Shown piece after piece: positions 46,177 through 57,306 of a stretch of DNA of 64,000 bases (position 1 is the stretch's first letter; each line of letters begins with the position of its first letter). Under the pieces are notes generated by a model. That model ran no database searches and was not told where the DNA came from. It was given only the letters and a program-made list of their open reading frames with translations. The stretch comes from Cylindrobasidium torrendii FP15055 ss-10. Its lineage: Eukaryota; Basidiomycota; Agaricomycetes; Agaricales; Physalacriaceae. The position numbers and the translations under genes were made by a program. The stretch is from positions 1 to 64,000 of the forward strand of contig KN880493.1 of NCBI GenBank assembly GCA_000934385.1. Reading direction: 5' to 3'.

Positions 46177-48274
46177 TCAAGGTTTCTCAACTACAGAAGG
46201 GAATGTGCTGAATAAATATTCGTGAGTGTTTTTCTGAAGCCCAGTTGAGAATCCATCCCAGCCATCCGCAATACCGTATCTAGATACAGGTTAGTCTTAC
46301 AAGTAGCTCGAAGAAATATAACAAACATACCGGATGCCATCATCCCCACGTTCGCGCACCCCACCTCGAAATGTGGGAGCGAGATTCTTCCAGTCCATCC
46401 CATCGAAAAAGGTATGCTTCATGAGCTCTTTTGGCTCCCGCTGCTCTGCATCGCCAAAGGGGGCCCATTTTCCCATCCTTTGCCATGCAGAACGTTTCAT
46501 CAACTGCTCTACTAAATCCTTCTCAACACACCCTATATGCTCTGGCCACTCGAGTTGCTTCATTTCCTTAATCGCCTCGAATGGCGCAGCTGCCCGTGCA
46601 TCAGGGCTCTCGTCATTTGGCGGGAATGGCACGTTCCCGGTCAAGAGCTCGTACACGGTTGCTCCGAAGGAGTAGTAGTCGACCTCTTTCCCGTAAAGTC
46701 GTTTGAGAAGAATCTCTGGCGCTGTGTACTCCGGCGTGCCAACAAAGTCGGTCGCGAAGGCCTGTGTAGTCGCTGCGCCAAAGTCACAGTACTTCAGATG
46801 TCCGTCCGATGCGATGAGGATGTTGTCGGGCTTGATGTCGCGGTGCATCACACCTTCGGAATGTAGGTATCCCATTCCGAGAGCCATCTCAGCAGCAAAG
46901 AACTGCACCTGCTTGGAGCTGAATCCGCCCAATGGCTAAACGTCTGTCAGTCGCTGCAACCGTATTTCATAGATACAAAATACACACCTTAACGCGTGTA
47001 ACAAGGGTGGATAGGGTCCCACCACATTCAGCATCCATCAGAATGTATAGGTTTTTGGCGTCCTGGAAATGATCGATATAGCTAACAAAGTACCGCGAAT
47101 CCTTGCTTGCGCCCGACAGTGCCTTCATCACAGTAACTTCCTCGCTGAACCTTGATGGCGGGAGGCCCGCGTCGATGACCATCTGTTTTTCGGTCACCTT
47201 CATCGCCGCTGGCAAGCCCTTGCGCTTCACTACATGGAACTGTCAGCGTCTCGACTTCGAGCCAAAGGAAAACATACCGAGCCTGACCTCCCCAAAGGTG
47301 CCAGTACCTAGCACCTGGAACACTTCGATTCCTTCGGTCTTGCCTCTTGCGTCGGACCTACTTGAAGCATCACCTCCGAGAGACGCTGGCCTCGTCGAAG
47401 CATTCATGGGGGCTTGAAGAAGTGGACGTAGTCCAACTGTATTCGAGCGAGGACGTGTCCGGATAACTGGGCGCTCTGTCTGGGGCCGAACCGGTGGCGA
47501 GTTCTCATCGACTACTGGGAGCTGCGGGGTCCGCATCTCAGGCATCGCTGCCGGTTTTAGCGCTAGACCAGCAAGCCGTGTAGTGAGCATGCGCGAGTGC
47601 TCATCTTCCTCGGTGATTGTTTGAACAGATGGTTTGCTGGACACTGCCGGAGGAATGACAGGCCTGGCGGACACAGTATTCGAACGCGAACGTGTATGCG
47701 GACGCATGCCTTGAGGAGAGCGGCGTCGAGGAGGTGAAGGAGTCCTTGTATGGTTCGCAGCAGCTTCCTGAACACTGGCTTGTGGTGTCACATCTCTCGC
47801 AGGTTCGGTCGCTGAAGATGATCCATATTCCTCTTTCTTCTGGTCGTTGTTTAACTTGGCTTTGCGTACTGGCAGAGCAGCTATCACACGACGAGAGCCG
47901 TCTTCGCCTTGCACTTGTGGGCGACTTGATGGATCCAAAATGACAGTCTGTGACCGAGGCCGCGTCCGTCTAGGTTGGGCCTGCAGCGTCTCTGCTGGAT
48001 TTAGGGTAACCGATGGCTCCTTTGTCGATGACCCCCGCGGAGGCTTTGCAAGAAGGCCTGACTTCACTGCTGGAGGCGAAATCTTGCCACTCCGCGAAGT
48101 CTGAGTGGCACATCTCATATGTGTGGCGCTCGCGGCCGTAGGCAACTCCTTCTCGCGAGTTGGTGACGCGCGCAAAGGCGTGGACACAGTCCTTGCTTTG
48201 GGAGGAGTACCGGAAACTGTCGCGCGCCGGCCAGCGGGCACGAAAGGCGGGCGTTTATCACACACAATCGACAT
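46177..48274 (-). CDS. AGC-like protein kinase with three RxRxRSxTV motifs (kinase 3)
   Basis: This has the most canonical kinase domain of the four: glycine loop LGTGTFGEVRL, ATP lysine in AAMKVTEK, hinge ILMDAECGGTL, catalytic loop HRDIKPDN, DFG, and GTPEYTAPEIL. These are AGC-type features. The tail FFDGMDWKNLAPTF...WDGFSTG...FSTFPSVV matches kinases 1, 2 and 4. The disordered N-terminus of about 330 residues carries RRTRPRSQTVILDP, HTRSRSNTVSARP and RTRPRSNTVGLRP, each fitting the RxRxxS/T substrate pattern of AGC kinases. The start MSIVCDKRPPFVPAGRR resembles kinase 2. Introns lie near 47228-47279, 46934-46986 and 46277-46330. Likely cytosolic or nuclear; substrates unknown. Confidence 0.9.
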
Positions 48275-48867
48275 GATGGTTGGAAAGAGGTTTGAAAATA
48301 TGGCCAACGCGACGAAAAAAGTCTTCAAGACTGGTCCTTGTCTCATATCACGTGAGTCGTAGGTGGGTTCGAGTGGCAAACAAAGAGATGTGCGTAGACA
48401 CAAAAAGGTGTGGATACCATGTCACATTGTTTATATGGGGCCCGTTGGATAATCTCGTGACGTTCTAGAGACGAGCTTCAGCATGTTTCTTGCAACAATG
48501 TTTTGTGACCATGTACACTCAATGATCAATCACTTCGCTTGGCTTGCTAAGGTTTTTTCTCCTTCGCTCAACGTTGCGCCCTTCTCTTTCCTGGTACGCC
48601 TTATGTTAAGGCCTTCCGGGCGTAGCTGTAGAAATAAGACTCGAAATGGCTGATGTCAGTGCGCAACACACCGCATTGTAACCTCAAGGGCAACTATCCT
48701 CCGCAGGAATGTCAACGACTACGCCATGATCATTCGCAAAAAAGCCATGTTGTCCTATTCTGGCGGCGCTGGGAAAATGACTCGCGTCCAAAGCGTTGCT
48801 ACAACGAACGTCAGCTCTTCCTTAATTTTTGGTAGAAGACCAAAACATACTGCCGACCTCTGGAGGT
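48275..48867. other. Promoter region of kinase 3
   Basis: No coding signal was recognised. A minus-strand CATATAAAC lies near 48429-48437, about 160 bases upstream of the kinase 3 start. Confidence 0.4.
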
Positions 48868-49060
48868 ACTCAGCAAGATACGACGCGCTCCGCTTTGATA
48901 CTTTTCGTCGGTGAATCCGGGTTTGATTGTGCGCTCACGGTTGCCCGGATTGAAAGAGCTTCTTGTTGCGACATGGTCGTGCTGGTCAAAGCGGTAAGAC
49001 GCGATCGAGAATACTGGAAAATCGGTCCGATGGCCGACACTGCTTTTCCATTGTTACTAC
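48868..49060 (+). repeat. Dispersed repeat / upstream block of the DUF7918-like gene
   Basis: This block shares ordered landmarks (cagcaagatacgacgcgct, cttgttgcgacatggtcgtg, gcgatcgag, aatcggtccgatggccgacac, cttttccattgttactacgacct) with the region upstream of the inverted DUF7918 copy at 25400-25560 and with 41925-42145. It directly precedes the gene, so it probably includes its promoter. Confidence 0.5.
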
Positions 49061-49087
49061 GACCTAGACCCTACTTCACGACCCAAA

Positions 49088-50307
49088 ATGGTCCAATACG
49101 ACCACCTATCAGCATGGATTACCGTCGATGGTCGTACCCTCGACGAATACTCACAAAAGTTCGATGATGAGCTCAGCGAAATAAGCTGCTGGATCCCGTC
49201 TCAGGAAGGAAAAGTACGCCGCAAAGTACTGCCAGGGACACCTCATTGAGGTATGATAGGAGTTCGAGCTACACTTTTCCGACGAGGCAATCCACTACAA
49301 CGTATGCCTCTACTACTACGTCGATGGCAGCACAGTCGGTGGGCGGAGTCTCGCGGACACTGCAGAACCCCGCAATTCCATTTCATGCGCTGGTGTAAAA
49401 TTGTCTTCGGAGACTGAACGGCCTTTCATTTTCTCAAAGACACGGCTTATGGGTATGCGCGCGTACCTTGGGGCTGTATATTTCTCACGCTGCACCATGC
49501 TAGAGGTCGATGCCACGCCGCAAACGCCATCCGCGGCTCTCGGGGAGATCAAGGTCGAGTGCTGGTCAATAGACGTACGAGACGAAGTACCTCTTGGACA
49601 ACCTGAGCTTAGCGCTGCGCATAGCGTCTCTGGGCGCGAAGAAGTAGACGCGATGCATGTTGGGTCAGTGCAGGTCAGTTTTCATTCAGTGTTGCCCCTA
49701 CTGATGCCAGGTAAAGGGTAGGAAATGTCCGTCGCACAAAATCTCGGCTTTCTCATGAGGTAGCCAGGCGTATTCTACTCGCTTCTTTTCTGTTTCGCTA
49801 TCGGCCCATAGGTAATACGACAACATCATGTGTTCTTCGCGCCTAACTCCATCCCCAGAGATACTACAGGCGAGCGGCCTCGCGCCTATAGTACCATTGG
49901 ATGCCGACGCCCTTCAGAGAGGCATCTCAGAGCCAGCAGACGTATTTCCAATTGATCCTCGCCTTGAGGCAACCTTTGTTGATGTCGCCTTGAGCCCCGA
50001 TGTCAAGAACGAGGAGGAGTTTGAACACTTGGACGACTCTACTCTCGTCCCCCAAAAACGCTCCGCTTCACCCATCAGTTTGAATGCAGAGTACTCAGAT
50101 CCGAATATCTCTGATGATGAAGGTGACGACGAAGAGCGTATAGCAGTGCTGGAGGTACTACTCGCTTTGTATCTCAAGGGTACGTCTGAGGCTGACTATC
50201 ATTTCCAGGCCGAACTAGCACGGCTTCGCAAACGCGCTCGAAAAGCACCGCCAGATGAAAAGCAAGAAGATTCGGATCCTGAAATAGCCTTGTCCAGTGT
50301 ACCATAG
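49088..50307 (+). CDS. DUF7918-like protein
   Basis: The start MVQYDHLSAWITVDGRTLDEY, an intron near 49210-49258, and FELHFSDE...VCLYYYVDG match the mushroom family I know as DUF7918. ETERPFIFSKTRLMG and LGEIKVECWSID follow. Further exons give FLFRYRPI and, across an intron at about 49812-49858, EILQASGLAPIVP, then an acidic region (PNISDDEGDDEERI) and a basic helical tail. The join between exon 2 (ending near 49677) and the FLFRYRPI exon needs a weak 5' splice site (GTTTTC) to keep phase, so this gene may also be decaying or the model may be off there. Function unknown. Confidence 0.62.
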
Positions 50308-50503
50308 GATGCGCTGGCTCGCTATTGTACAAATAGTCGATGTCGATCATGGGAATAAACAACCTTGCCCACGGCTGCTCTCTCAATGTGTTTATTCTCA
50401 AACGTCCGTTGAATTGCATGGTATCCTGTGGAAATATTCTCGCATAAATACAGGCTAACTACTTGCTAATGATACAGATGGATGCAGGGTGGACATTATG
50501 TCA

Positions 50504-52410
50504 CTACTTCCTCTTGCGTGGAGAAATGACTTTGTATGCCCTAAATACGCTACTGTGCACGTCACGCGCTGGATCTAGGACGAATCCGTCCCACTTGAAC
50601 TGAGCGTCTGGGAGCTTAAAGTCAAATCTAGAGCTCTTGTCAGTTCCGAACCAAACAACACTGAACACCACTCACGCAGAAACATCCTCTTCATCCTCAA
50701 ACATTCCCTCGAAATTGAACGGTGGCTCGGGATGATACCAGTCAAAGCCAGCAAAGAATGGATGCTCCATCAACAACGTAGGCATTCGCTGTTTCCACAC
50801 CCCAAATGGCGCTGACGAGCCCATTCGGTGCTTCCTCCCACGCTGTGTCAAACGCCATACTAGATCGATTGCCTCATCGCTCAACCAGTCTGGGAAAACC
50901 ATCGGCAAACCCTTCATAAACACATTCATCATGTACATCTTCCTATTCTCCCCCCGCGGAGCCTCAAAGGGCACGTCTCCGGTCAAAAGCTCGAAGAGTG
51001 TTATGCCTAGAGAATAGTAGTCGACGTCTTTGTAGTAGACTGAGGCGTAATGCAGGATGACTTCGGGTGCAGCGTACTCGACGGTTCCGGCGAGACCGAG
51101 GTCGCAGAACGATGGGGACGCGGTGCCCAAGTCGCAAATCTTGAGGTGTCCTGAGGGCGTGACGAGGATATTTTCTGGCTTGAGGTCGCGGTGCATAATT
51201 CCAAGTGCATGTAAGTGCGACATTCCCAGTGCGATTTCGGCGGTGTAGAATCTGGCTTCGGACTCGGATAGACCATCATTCTGCTTTGGACGTTAGTACG
51301 ATGTATGTGTCGGTGAAGGAATGGACTTGCACTCCAGATGCGACGGATGAGGTCGCCCAGTGTCCCGCCCTGGACGAAATCCATGATGAGGTATAGACTT
51401 CGAGCGTCTTGGAACGGCGGATAGAAGCAAGAGACGAGATATGGCGATGTGTTGCCAGGTCGGGAGATTGTTTTCAATGTTTCAGCCTCGTTCTCTGCGT
51501 TGAGCAGTCTCCCAGAGATGTCGATGACTGCGCGTTTGTCAATAACTTTCATTGCACGGAGGGTCCCACAGTGCCGAACTATAAGATAGGTTAGCACACG
51601 ATGAGGTGTGGGTACACAAAACGCCCTGAGATGGACAGCGCCTGCAGCGCCTTCACCAATGAGAGTGACATATGTAATCATTGGTTTCCCTTTCTCCTTC
51701 GCCTCTACTACGTTCTGCTTGATGTCTGGTTTGCATTCATCCGCCTCCGAGATGGGATCTACAGTGGACTTCCCTACTTCGACGAGAGGCGACTTCTCGA
51801 CCAGAGTGGGACGTGCAGCGACCGTATTCGAGCGCGCACGAGAACGGGCCGGAGAGCTAGCACCAGGGGTTACAACTTCTGGAGGAGAGTCCCTTGCCAC
51901 TGTAGTGTCAATCCTCGTCGTCTGGTGGACTGTGGATCTGGGAGGGCTGGCATGATGGGTGACATGAAGCGTCGGGGGCTCTGGAGAAACTTCAACGTTG
52001 ATCTCAAGCTCTTCCGTCTTGTTCTCGCATGGCGTGAGCACTGGACGGTCAGCGACAGTATGAGAACGAGGTCGAGTGCGTATCGAGAGGCTGGGCTTGG
52101 ACACAGGCGGGGGCGGTGATGGGGTCTCCTTGAAAGTCACTTTGGGCTTGTCGCTATTGGTATCTGCAGTATTGACAGCCCGACGACAGTCGTAGTTGGG
52201 ATCGTCTCGGGATGTGCGCTGTCGACAAGTGGAGTCAACTCGCGACGCTGTCGACTTGTCTGCGGTACGGAGAACAGAACTAATTGCTACACCCATGACT
52301 GAACGATCTAGTGCCGCGGTGCGTTTGCTTGAATTCGAGCGACCCTCGTTCTGTGCTGCCGTTGTCGGTCGACTGGCGAAGCATGGTGATATAGTGAGCG
52401 ACTGCACCAT
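50504..52410 (-). CDS. AGC-like protein kinase with two RxRxRSxTV motifs (kinase 4)
   Basis: The N-terminal 250 residues are disordered and contain RTRPRSHTVADRP and RSRARSNTVAARP. The kinase domain has GEGAAGAVHL, the ATP lysine in RAMKVIDK, hinge LIMDFVQGGTL, catalytic loop HRDLKPEN, DLG in place of DFG, and GTVEYAAPEVI. The tail FFAGFDWYHPEPPF is followed, after an intron near 50634-50683, by FKWDGFVLDPARDVHSSVFRAY. I chose the ATG at 52410 (MVQSLTISPCF) by analogy with kinases 2 and 3; an in-frame ATG at 52473 adds 21 hydrophobic residues of doubtful value. A decayed copy lies inverted at 23738-24060. Confidence 0.87.
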
Positions 52411-52857
52411 TGCGTTAGTGGAAGTGGTGGTCAAAGGACAAGAGGCGAAACAAACCAAAACAAAGAAACCCACAATGTCTTCCTAATGCGGTCCAAAGGA
52501 CGTGCTGACACAAGCAAACGCGCCCATTGTGAGGGTCTCAGGGTCTCGCTGGCCCTGGGCACTTGTTGTCAGTCCTCTGGACGAGCAGGCCATATTTGAA
52601 TACCACCTTTATTGACTCTCTAATCTAATTGAAGAACAAAGGTATCATTGAACAATGCAGCGTTTGTGTGGCGCGCCATCAATTCGATCGTGATGGCATC
52701 ATTTGGCCGACCGGCGACAACTCGAATTCCGCCAGAAGATTACTAAATCGACAACCAGGTGGAAGGCAATGAAGGGAAGAAGGCATTTGACGCGCGCGCG
52801 ATACCAAGATTGATGTTGATGACGATACCCGCAAACACCTCTTGGACTTTCACCACG
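52411..52857. other. Promoter space between divergent genes
   Basis: Between kinase 4 and the CRAL-TRIO gene. No TATA box, coding exon or repeat could be supported. Confidence 0.4.
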
Positions 52858-53949
52858 ATGCCACTGGTTATCCGAAAACCACTGGAGCCCCCATCTATCG
52901 CGCACGCACAGGCCGCACCACCTCTAACAATGGAGCAAGAGGCAACCTACAACACTGTATTAAACCATTTCATCCTTTCTGTGTATCGTATACCAAATGT
53001 GCGAACAAATGCGGGACTCACAGAGACTGAGAGGCACTGGCTGTCCTATGAGTGCATCCACCGGTACGTCATCGTGAGAGTACTCCTTGATTCCGCTGCT
53101 GATGTTACGCGTAGATATTTGCGCGCCGTCCAGTGGAACGACCCAATGTCCGCTATCGAGAGAATAGAAGCAACATTGCGATGGAGGCGTGAGTTCGGTG
53201 TGGACGATCGGCTTACCCCGGCCCATGTAGAATCCGAAGTGCGTATCTGGATCAATAAAAGCTCATTTTGACTTAGCTGCATCTAGGCGGCATTGGGATA
53301 CCAGTTTATCTACGGTTTTGGTCATCATGGGCAACCCATTCTGCACCTCTTCCCCAATATCCAACATACACAAGCCCCCGACCGACAGATTGATTTCCTG
53401 TTTTTCATGATGGAACGCGCTATATCCCTCATGCCTCCTGGTGTCGAGTCTGTCACTGTTTCTTTGAGAAGCCAAGCAACGTTTTGACGTGTCTTTAGGA
53501 CTATCTGTGTGCAGGTCGACTGCCAGAACCGCACAAACATTCCTTCGATGAACACCATCCGCACCGCTATCGACATCTTCCAACGACACTATCCTGAGCG
53601 TTTGGGGAACGCGCTCATTATAAACGTCCCTTTACTTCTCAACGCCTTCCTCAAACTCGTACTGCCCTTTGTTGAGCCACAGACGCGCCAGGAGATTCAA
53701 GTGAACTCGGAGAGCATTGTGGACACAAAAACTGCTTCGTGCAGTGGTTCTGAGATTGAGGCGAAAGGTGAGGAGACCTTCGAGTATGTGCATAAGGAAT
53801 ATTGGCCCGCGTTGCTTCGGATGACAGACGAGCGACGCGGCCATTGGATTGCTCAGTGGCATGCGTTCGGCGGAGAGATTGGAAGTAAAGAGTCGGAATA
53901 TAGAATGGCTGATGCTCCCAGTAATGAATCTCCCACGCCATGTACCTAG
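52858..53949 (+). CDS. CRAL-TRIO (Sec14-like) lipid-binding protein
   Basis: Sec14-like proteins bind and exchange phospholipids or other lipids between membranes. The N-terminal helix region includes TETERHWLSYECIHRYLRA (spliced), VQWNDPMSAIERIEATLRWRREFG. The lipid-binding lobe reads GYQFIYGFGHHGQPILHLFP, MERAISLMPPGVESVT, then VDCQNRTNIPSMNTIRTAIDIFQRHYPERLGNALIINVPLL. HYPERLG...INVP is the hallmark. Introns lie near 53063-53113, 53240-53287 and 53457-53513. The start is uncertain; ATG 52858 (MPLVIRKPLEPP) suits the family better than 52759. The equivalent gene is missing from the inverted copy on the left. Confidence 0.85.
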
Positions 53950-54150
53950 CCCCTCCAAACTGAATGGTCATTACACTTCACGACCATATCCAGTCCGACG
54001 CTCGAAACACCCCCCAAGAAGCAGATGGAACGTTACATATATATACAAGTACAGTGATATACACAACTACAAATACAAAGCAAACCCTAGTCCCCATGTT
54101 CTCGCATTTAAGTCTAACGGACAGCTACATATACCAAACACGCGCGGCTG

Positions 54151-55808
54151 CTAGCTCCTGTTCTCTACAAGCGCTCTAAGCCGCGCGATCTCTTCTTTCA
54201 GAGGCTGTATCAACGCTGAAAATGCTGATCAGCTACCGCACCCAAGTCAACGCGCAAACGGGAGAAACACACCTTCCACATCAGCCCGCGAGAGACACTC
54301 CGTACAGACACGCTTCGCCGGGCGTTCGTCGTTCGGTGTAACAGCCAGCGTCGAACTCGACGACCTCGAGCCAGTCTGCATCGCCTCGTCGTTTTCATCA
54401 TCATCATCGCTATCCTCATCGCTGTCCTCTTCCTCGGAGCTCTCGTCCTTCTCATCCTCACCCTCGGACGGAGGCGATTCCCCGAACAACTCGATACTCA
54501 ACGGGTCCTCCTCTTCGCGCCGCCGCTTCCTGCTCCCCGGCGTCGAAGTCTGGATGTTCTCTACATTCGAGTTGTCTATGACCGGGAGCCTCGGGGTATA
54601 CGCGGTCTCTGCCAAGTTGTCGCCCAGATCGACAAAGATAGCGGTACCTCCATTTTCTACGGTATCGCCGTCTTCTAGGGGACCGCCACCCTCTACGGTG
54701 CCGCCATTGTCCACGGGACCGCCATCTTCTACGGTGCCGCCAACCTCTACAGTGCCGACAGACACCTCTACGGCATCCATGCGCTGCTGAAGCTGCTCGT
54801 CTGCGTTTTGGGCTGGTAATGGAGTAGCCAGGGCATCAGGAGCTGGGGAGGGCTGCCGACTGAAGTGTTGGACATGCTCTGGCTCCAAGCTAACATCCCT
54901 CGTCAAGATAGATTCGACTTCTAGCTCCTCCTTCGGATGCCATGAAATGACTGGGGTGGGTTGGCGACTATCGAAGACCTTCACATCCTCTTCCTGTACA
55001 AGATCCTCTTCCTGCACAGGAAAAGGAGTGGGAACATCCATAGCTGTGGGAATGGTAGCGCTGGCATCAAGTACAGGTCCTGGGGCGGCGATGGCGTCTG
55101 CCTCGGAGATGGAATCTGAGTCGGAGGTGGAATCTTCTTGTTCGTCGAGCACAACGGTTTCGTTTGTCGCGACGTCTGCAGGGGCTGGGTCCGCTGGAGT
55201 AGGAAGAGTGGGATTTGGAGGAGTGGGTATCACAGCTGCTTCGATCTCTGCGAACGACCGATATCTCTGGAGGATTTCGCGGGGGAGACGAGGGAGGGAG
55301 ACCGATACGCTGCGCCGAGGGTATAGTTTCCTGACGGTGGGTGTGGAGGAGGAAGCCAAGGGGCTGGTGAGGTGGCAGAGTGTGTGTATGCTGAGAGCGT
55401 CCTCTGATGTTGTCTTGAAATCGCATGCCGTAGAAATGCAGGCTAATAAAGTGTCCTGTGTGTGTTGTAGTTCGTGCAAGGAAAGCCGTTTGCCGTGGCC
55501 AACGAAGTTGCATCCTTCCCATGAACAAATGGGCGAATCGTGTTTCCTGGTCCCTGCGGTTGGGATAAACGACCGGTCAGCCACCTAGGTATGTACGTGA
55601 GACGATGGGACGAATAGAACTAATGAGCATTGACCTTCAAATGGGAAGCCTGATGTCTTCTGACAAGGTCATGTCTGAAGGCAGTATAAGCACAGCCTGC
55701 CCAGGTGCATATGAATGTATGTTGGCGCGGGTGTGTTATGACATGGCGGTTCATATCGGCTGGCAGTTGCGCAAAATAATCGCACTGGAGGCACTTGTAG
55801 CCGTCCAT
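54151..55808 (-). CDS. C2H2 zinc-finger protein B
   Basis: Three exons. Exon 1 (MDGYKCLQCDYFAQ...HVITH, FICTWAGCAYTAF...HQASH, ending SHLK) joins in phase across the 55-base intron near 55585-55639 to exon 2, which continues with PICSWEGCNFVGH...HELQH and LACISTACDFKTT...HTLCH. That gives four finger-like units. A long disordered, acidic region follows with a hexapeptide repeat, then SRKRRREEED and ELFGESPPSEGEDE, similar to zinc finger A. A last exon ends QPLKEEIARLRALVENRS, a leucine-rich helix also present in zinc finger A. The two types probably derive from one ancestor. It is divergently transcribed from zinc finger A' 157 bases away. Confidence 0.82.
54648..54755 (-). repeat. 18-base minisatellite coding a Gly/Val/Glu hexapeptide repeat
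   Basis: About six tandem 18-base units inside zinc finger B encode variants of TVEDGG (TVEDGG, PVDNGG, TVEGGG, PLEDGD, TVENGG). The unit is preserved in frame. Such tracts change length readily. Confidence 0.8.
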
Positions 55809-55965
55809 GGCAGGTTCCGCGGGATGAGATGGTACGAAGACAAGCAATTTTGATCGGTAATTGAGCCAAAATGCCTGATCCGAAGTATGCCGGCGGCAAT
55901 CACAGTGATGCCTACTCAGAGTCAGGCCGAGGTTTGATGGCAATACAAGCTCTTCTACTCCCACC

Positions 55966-57071
55966 ATGGTAACGAAGATTAGACAGCCCATGCCAGACAT
56001 TCTTCGCTGCGATGAGTGTGCATTCACCACTACAAGTCTTAACCGTTTTGCATCTCACCAACAGGCGCATACTGGGCTCGACCAAGTTGCGTGCTTCCGC
56101 TGTACCATGCCAGGTTGCGACTTTACCACGAAGACGGAATCTCATTTACGGCGGCACCAGACCGCGCTCTGCCGCGAGATAGAAGACGAGTCGCTCCTAT
56201 GCGACCCTTGCGACTACCTCGCTAAATCACGGGCGGACTTGGACGCGCATAAGAAAGTACATACACCATTCCTCTGTTCATGGGACTCGTGCGGATACAT
56301 CGGCCCCCATAAAACGCGACTACGAAGGCACGAAGCGCGACATTCCATAAAGACTCCGTTCCTATGCTTTCACGCCTCCTGTCAATTCACCAGCAACTCA
56401 CGGGAGGCATTGGACGAACATAGGTCTGCTCGCAATCATTTCCCGTCAACTACAACCAAAAATCATATCCATTCGTGCCCTCGGAAAGGCTGCAAGTTTG
56501 CGACGCTATATGTTTACGGCCTCGCAAGACATGAGCGCCGGCAACACCGTGGAGAAAGCCCACTACCGGCCGTGCAGCCTAAGAGACGGCCTGTATCCAT
56601 GGCAGTTCGACACCTATCCCGGGACAACCGACTATCACATCGGTCTCTTGTAGACATAGGGACTCAGACAAGTCGTACGCCAAGTCCAGCGCGCTCTCTG
56701 TTCATTTCTGCTCCTCCTTCACTCGAAGACAGGTCACTACCGGACCAGGTCTCTGGAAGAAAGCGCAAACGCGAGAACTTTGTCGAGCTCTTTGGTTCTT
56801 CTGACGATGAAGAGGACGAGTCGGAGAATGCAGGCAGTGTAGAGGAAGACGATGTAGAGGAAGACTCCGATGAGGGCGAGTTGGAAGTAATCCAGCCTGT
56901 CACACATCGTCGAAGGCGGCATTTGCGGTATACAGAGGACGATATGGAGCGTAAGTTTTCAGCATCCAATCAACGGACGCAGCACTGACAAAGTTTGCAG
57001 GTAATGTGCGGCTTCTGCAAGAAGAGATTGCACGGCTACGAGCAAGACTGGCGGCACAGGGATGTGCATGA
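55966..57071 (+). CDS. C2H2 zinc-finger protein A' (right copy)
   Basis: Paralogue of the gene at 22389. The finger-like units are LRCDECAFTTTS...HQQAH, FRCTMPGCDFTT, LLCDPCDYLAKS...HKKVH, FLCSWDSCGYIGP...HEARH, FLCFHASCQFTS...H and HSCPRKGCKFAT...HERRQH. A basic GRKRKRENF and FVELFGSSDDEEDE follow. An intron at 56951-57000 leads to a last exon ending QEEIARLRARLAAQGCA. The start MVTKIRQPMPDIL aligns with residue 1 of the left copy. Length about 350 residues. It probably binds nucleic acid in the nucleus; targets unknown. Confidence 0.84.
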
Positions 57072-57306
57072 TTTTGTTACCAGAGGCTCTTCAAGCCACT
57101 GACCAGTACACATATTACTGGTTGGATTCAATATAATCTCCCTTGTATTCATGGAGCCGTGTGCGCGCGCGACTGTTAGTAGAGCTTGCACCATGTGAGT
57201 TCACGCACTACTTATAAGAACATCCTGCGCGCGCCAGGGGTATAAACCAAACACAAAGACATATATCCATTCATCCTAGATAAACTCGTACGCAAAATGC
57301 ATCCTT

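Noticed and set aside
54947..55588. Plus-strand open frame of 213 codons rich in Ser, Thr and Val
   Set aside because: It is the mirror of the acidic linker of zinc finger B.
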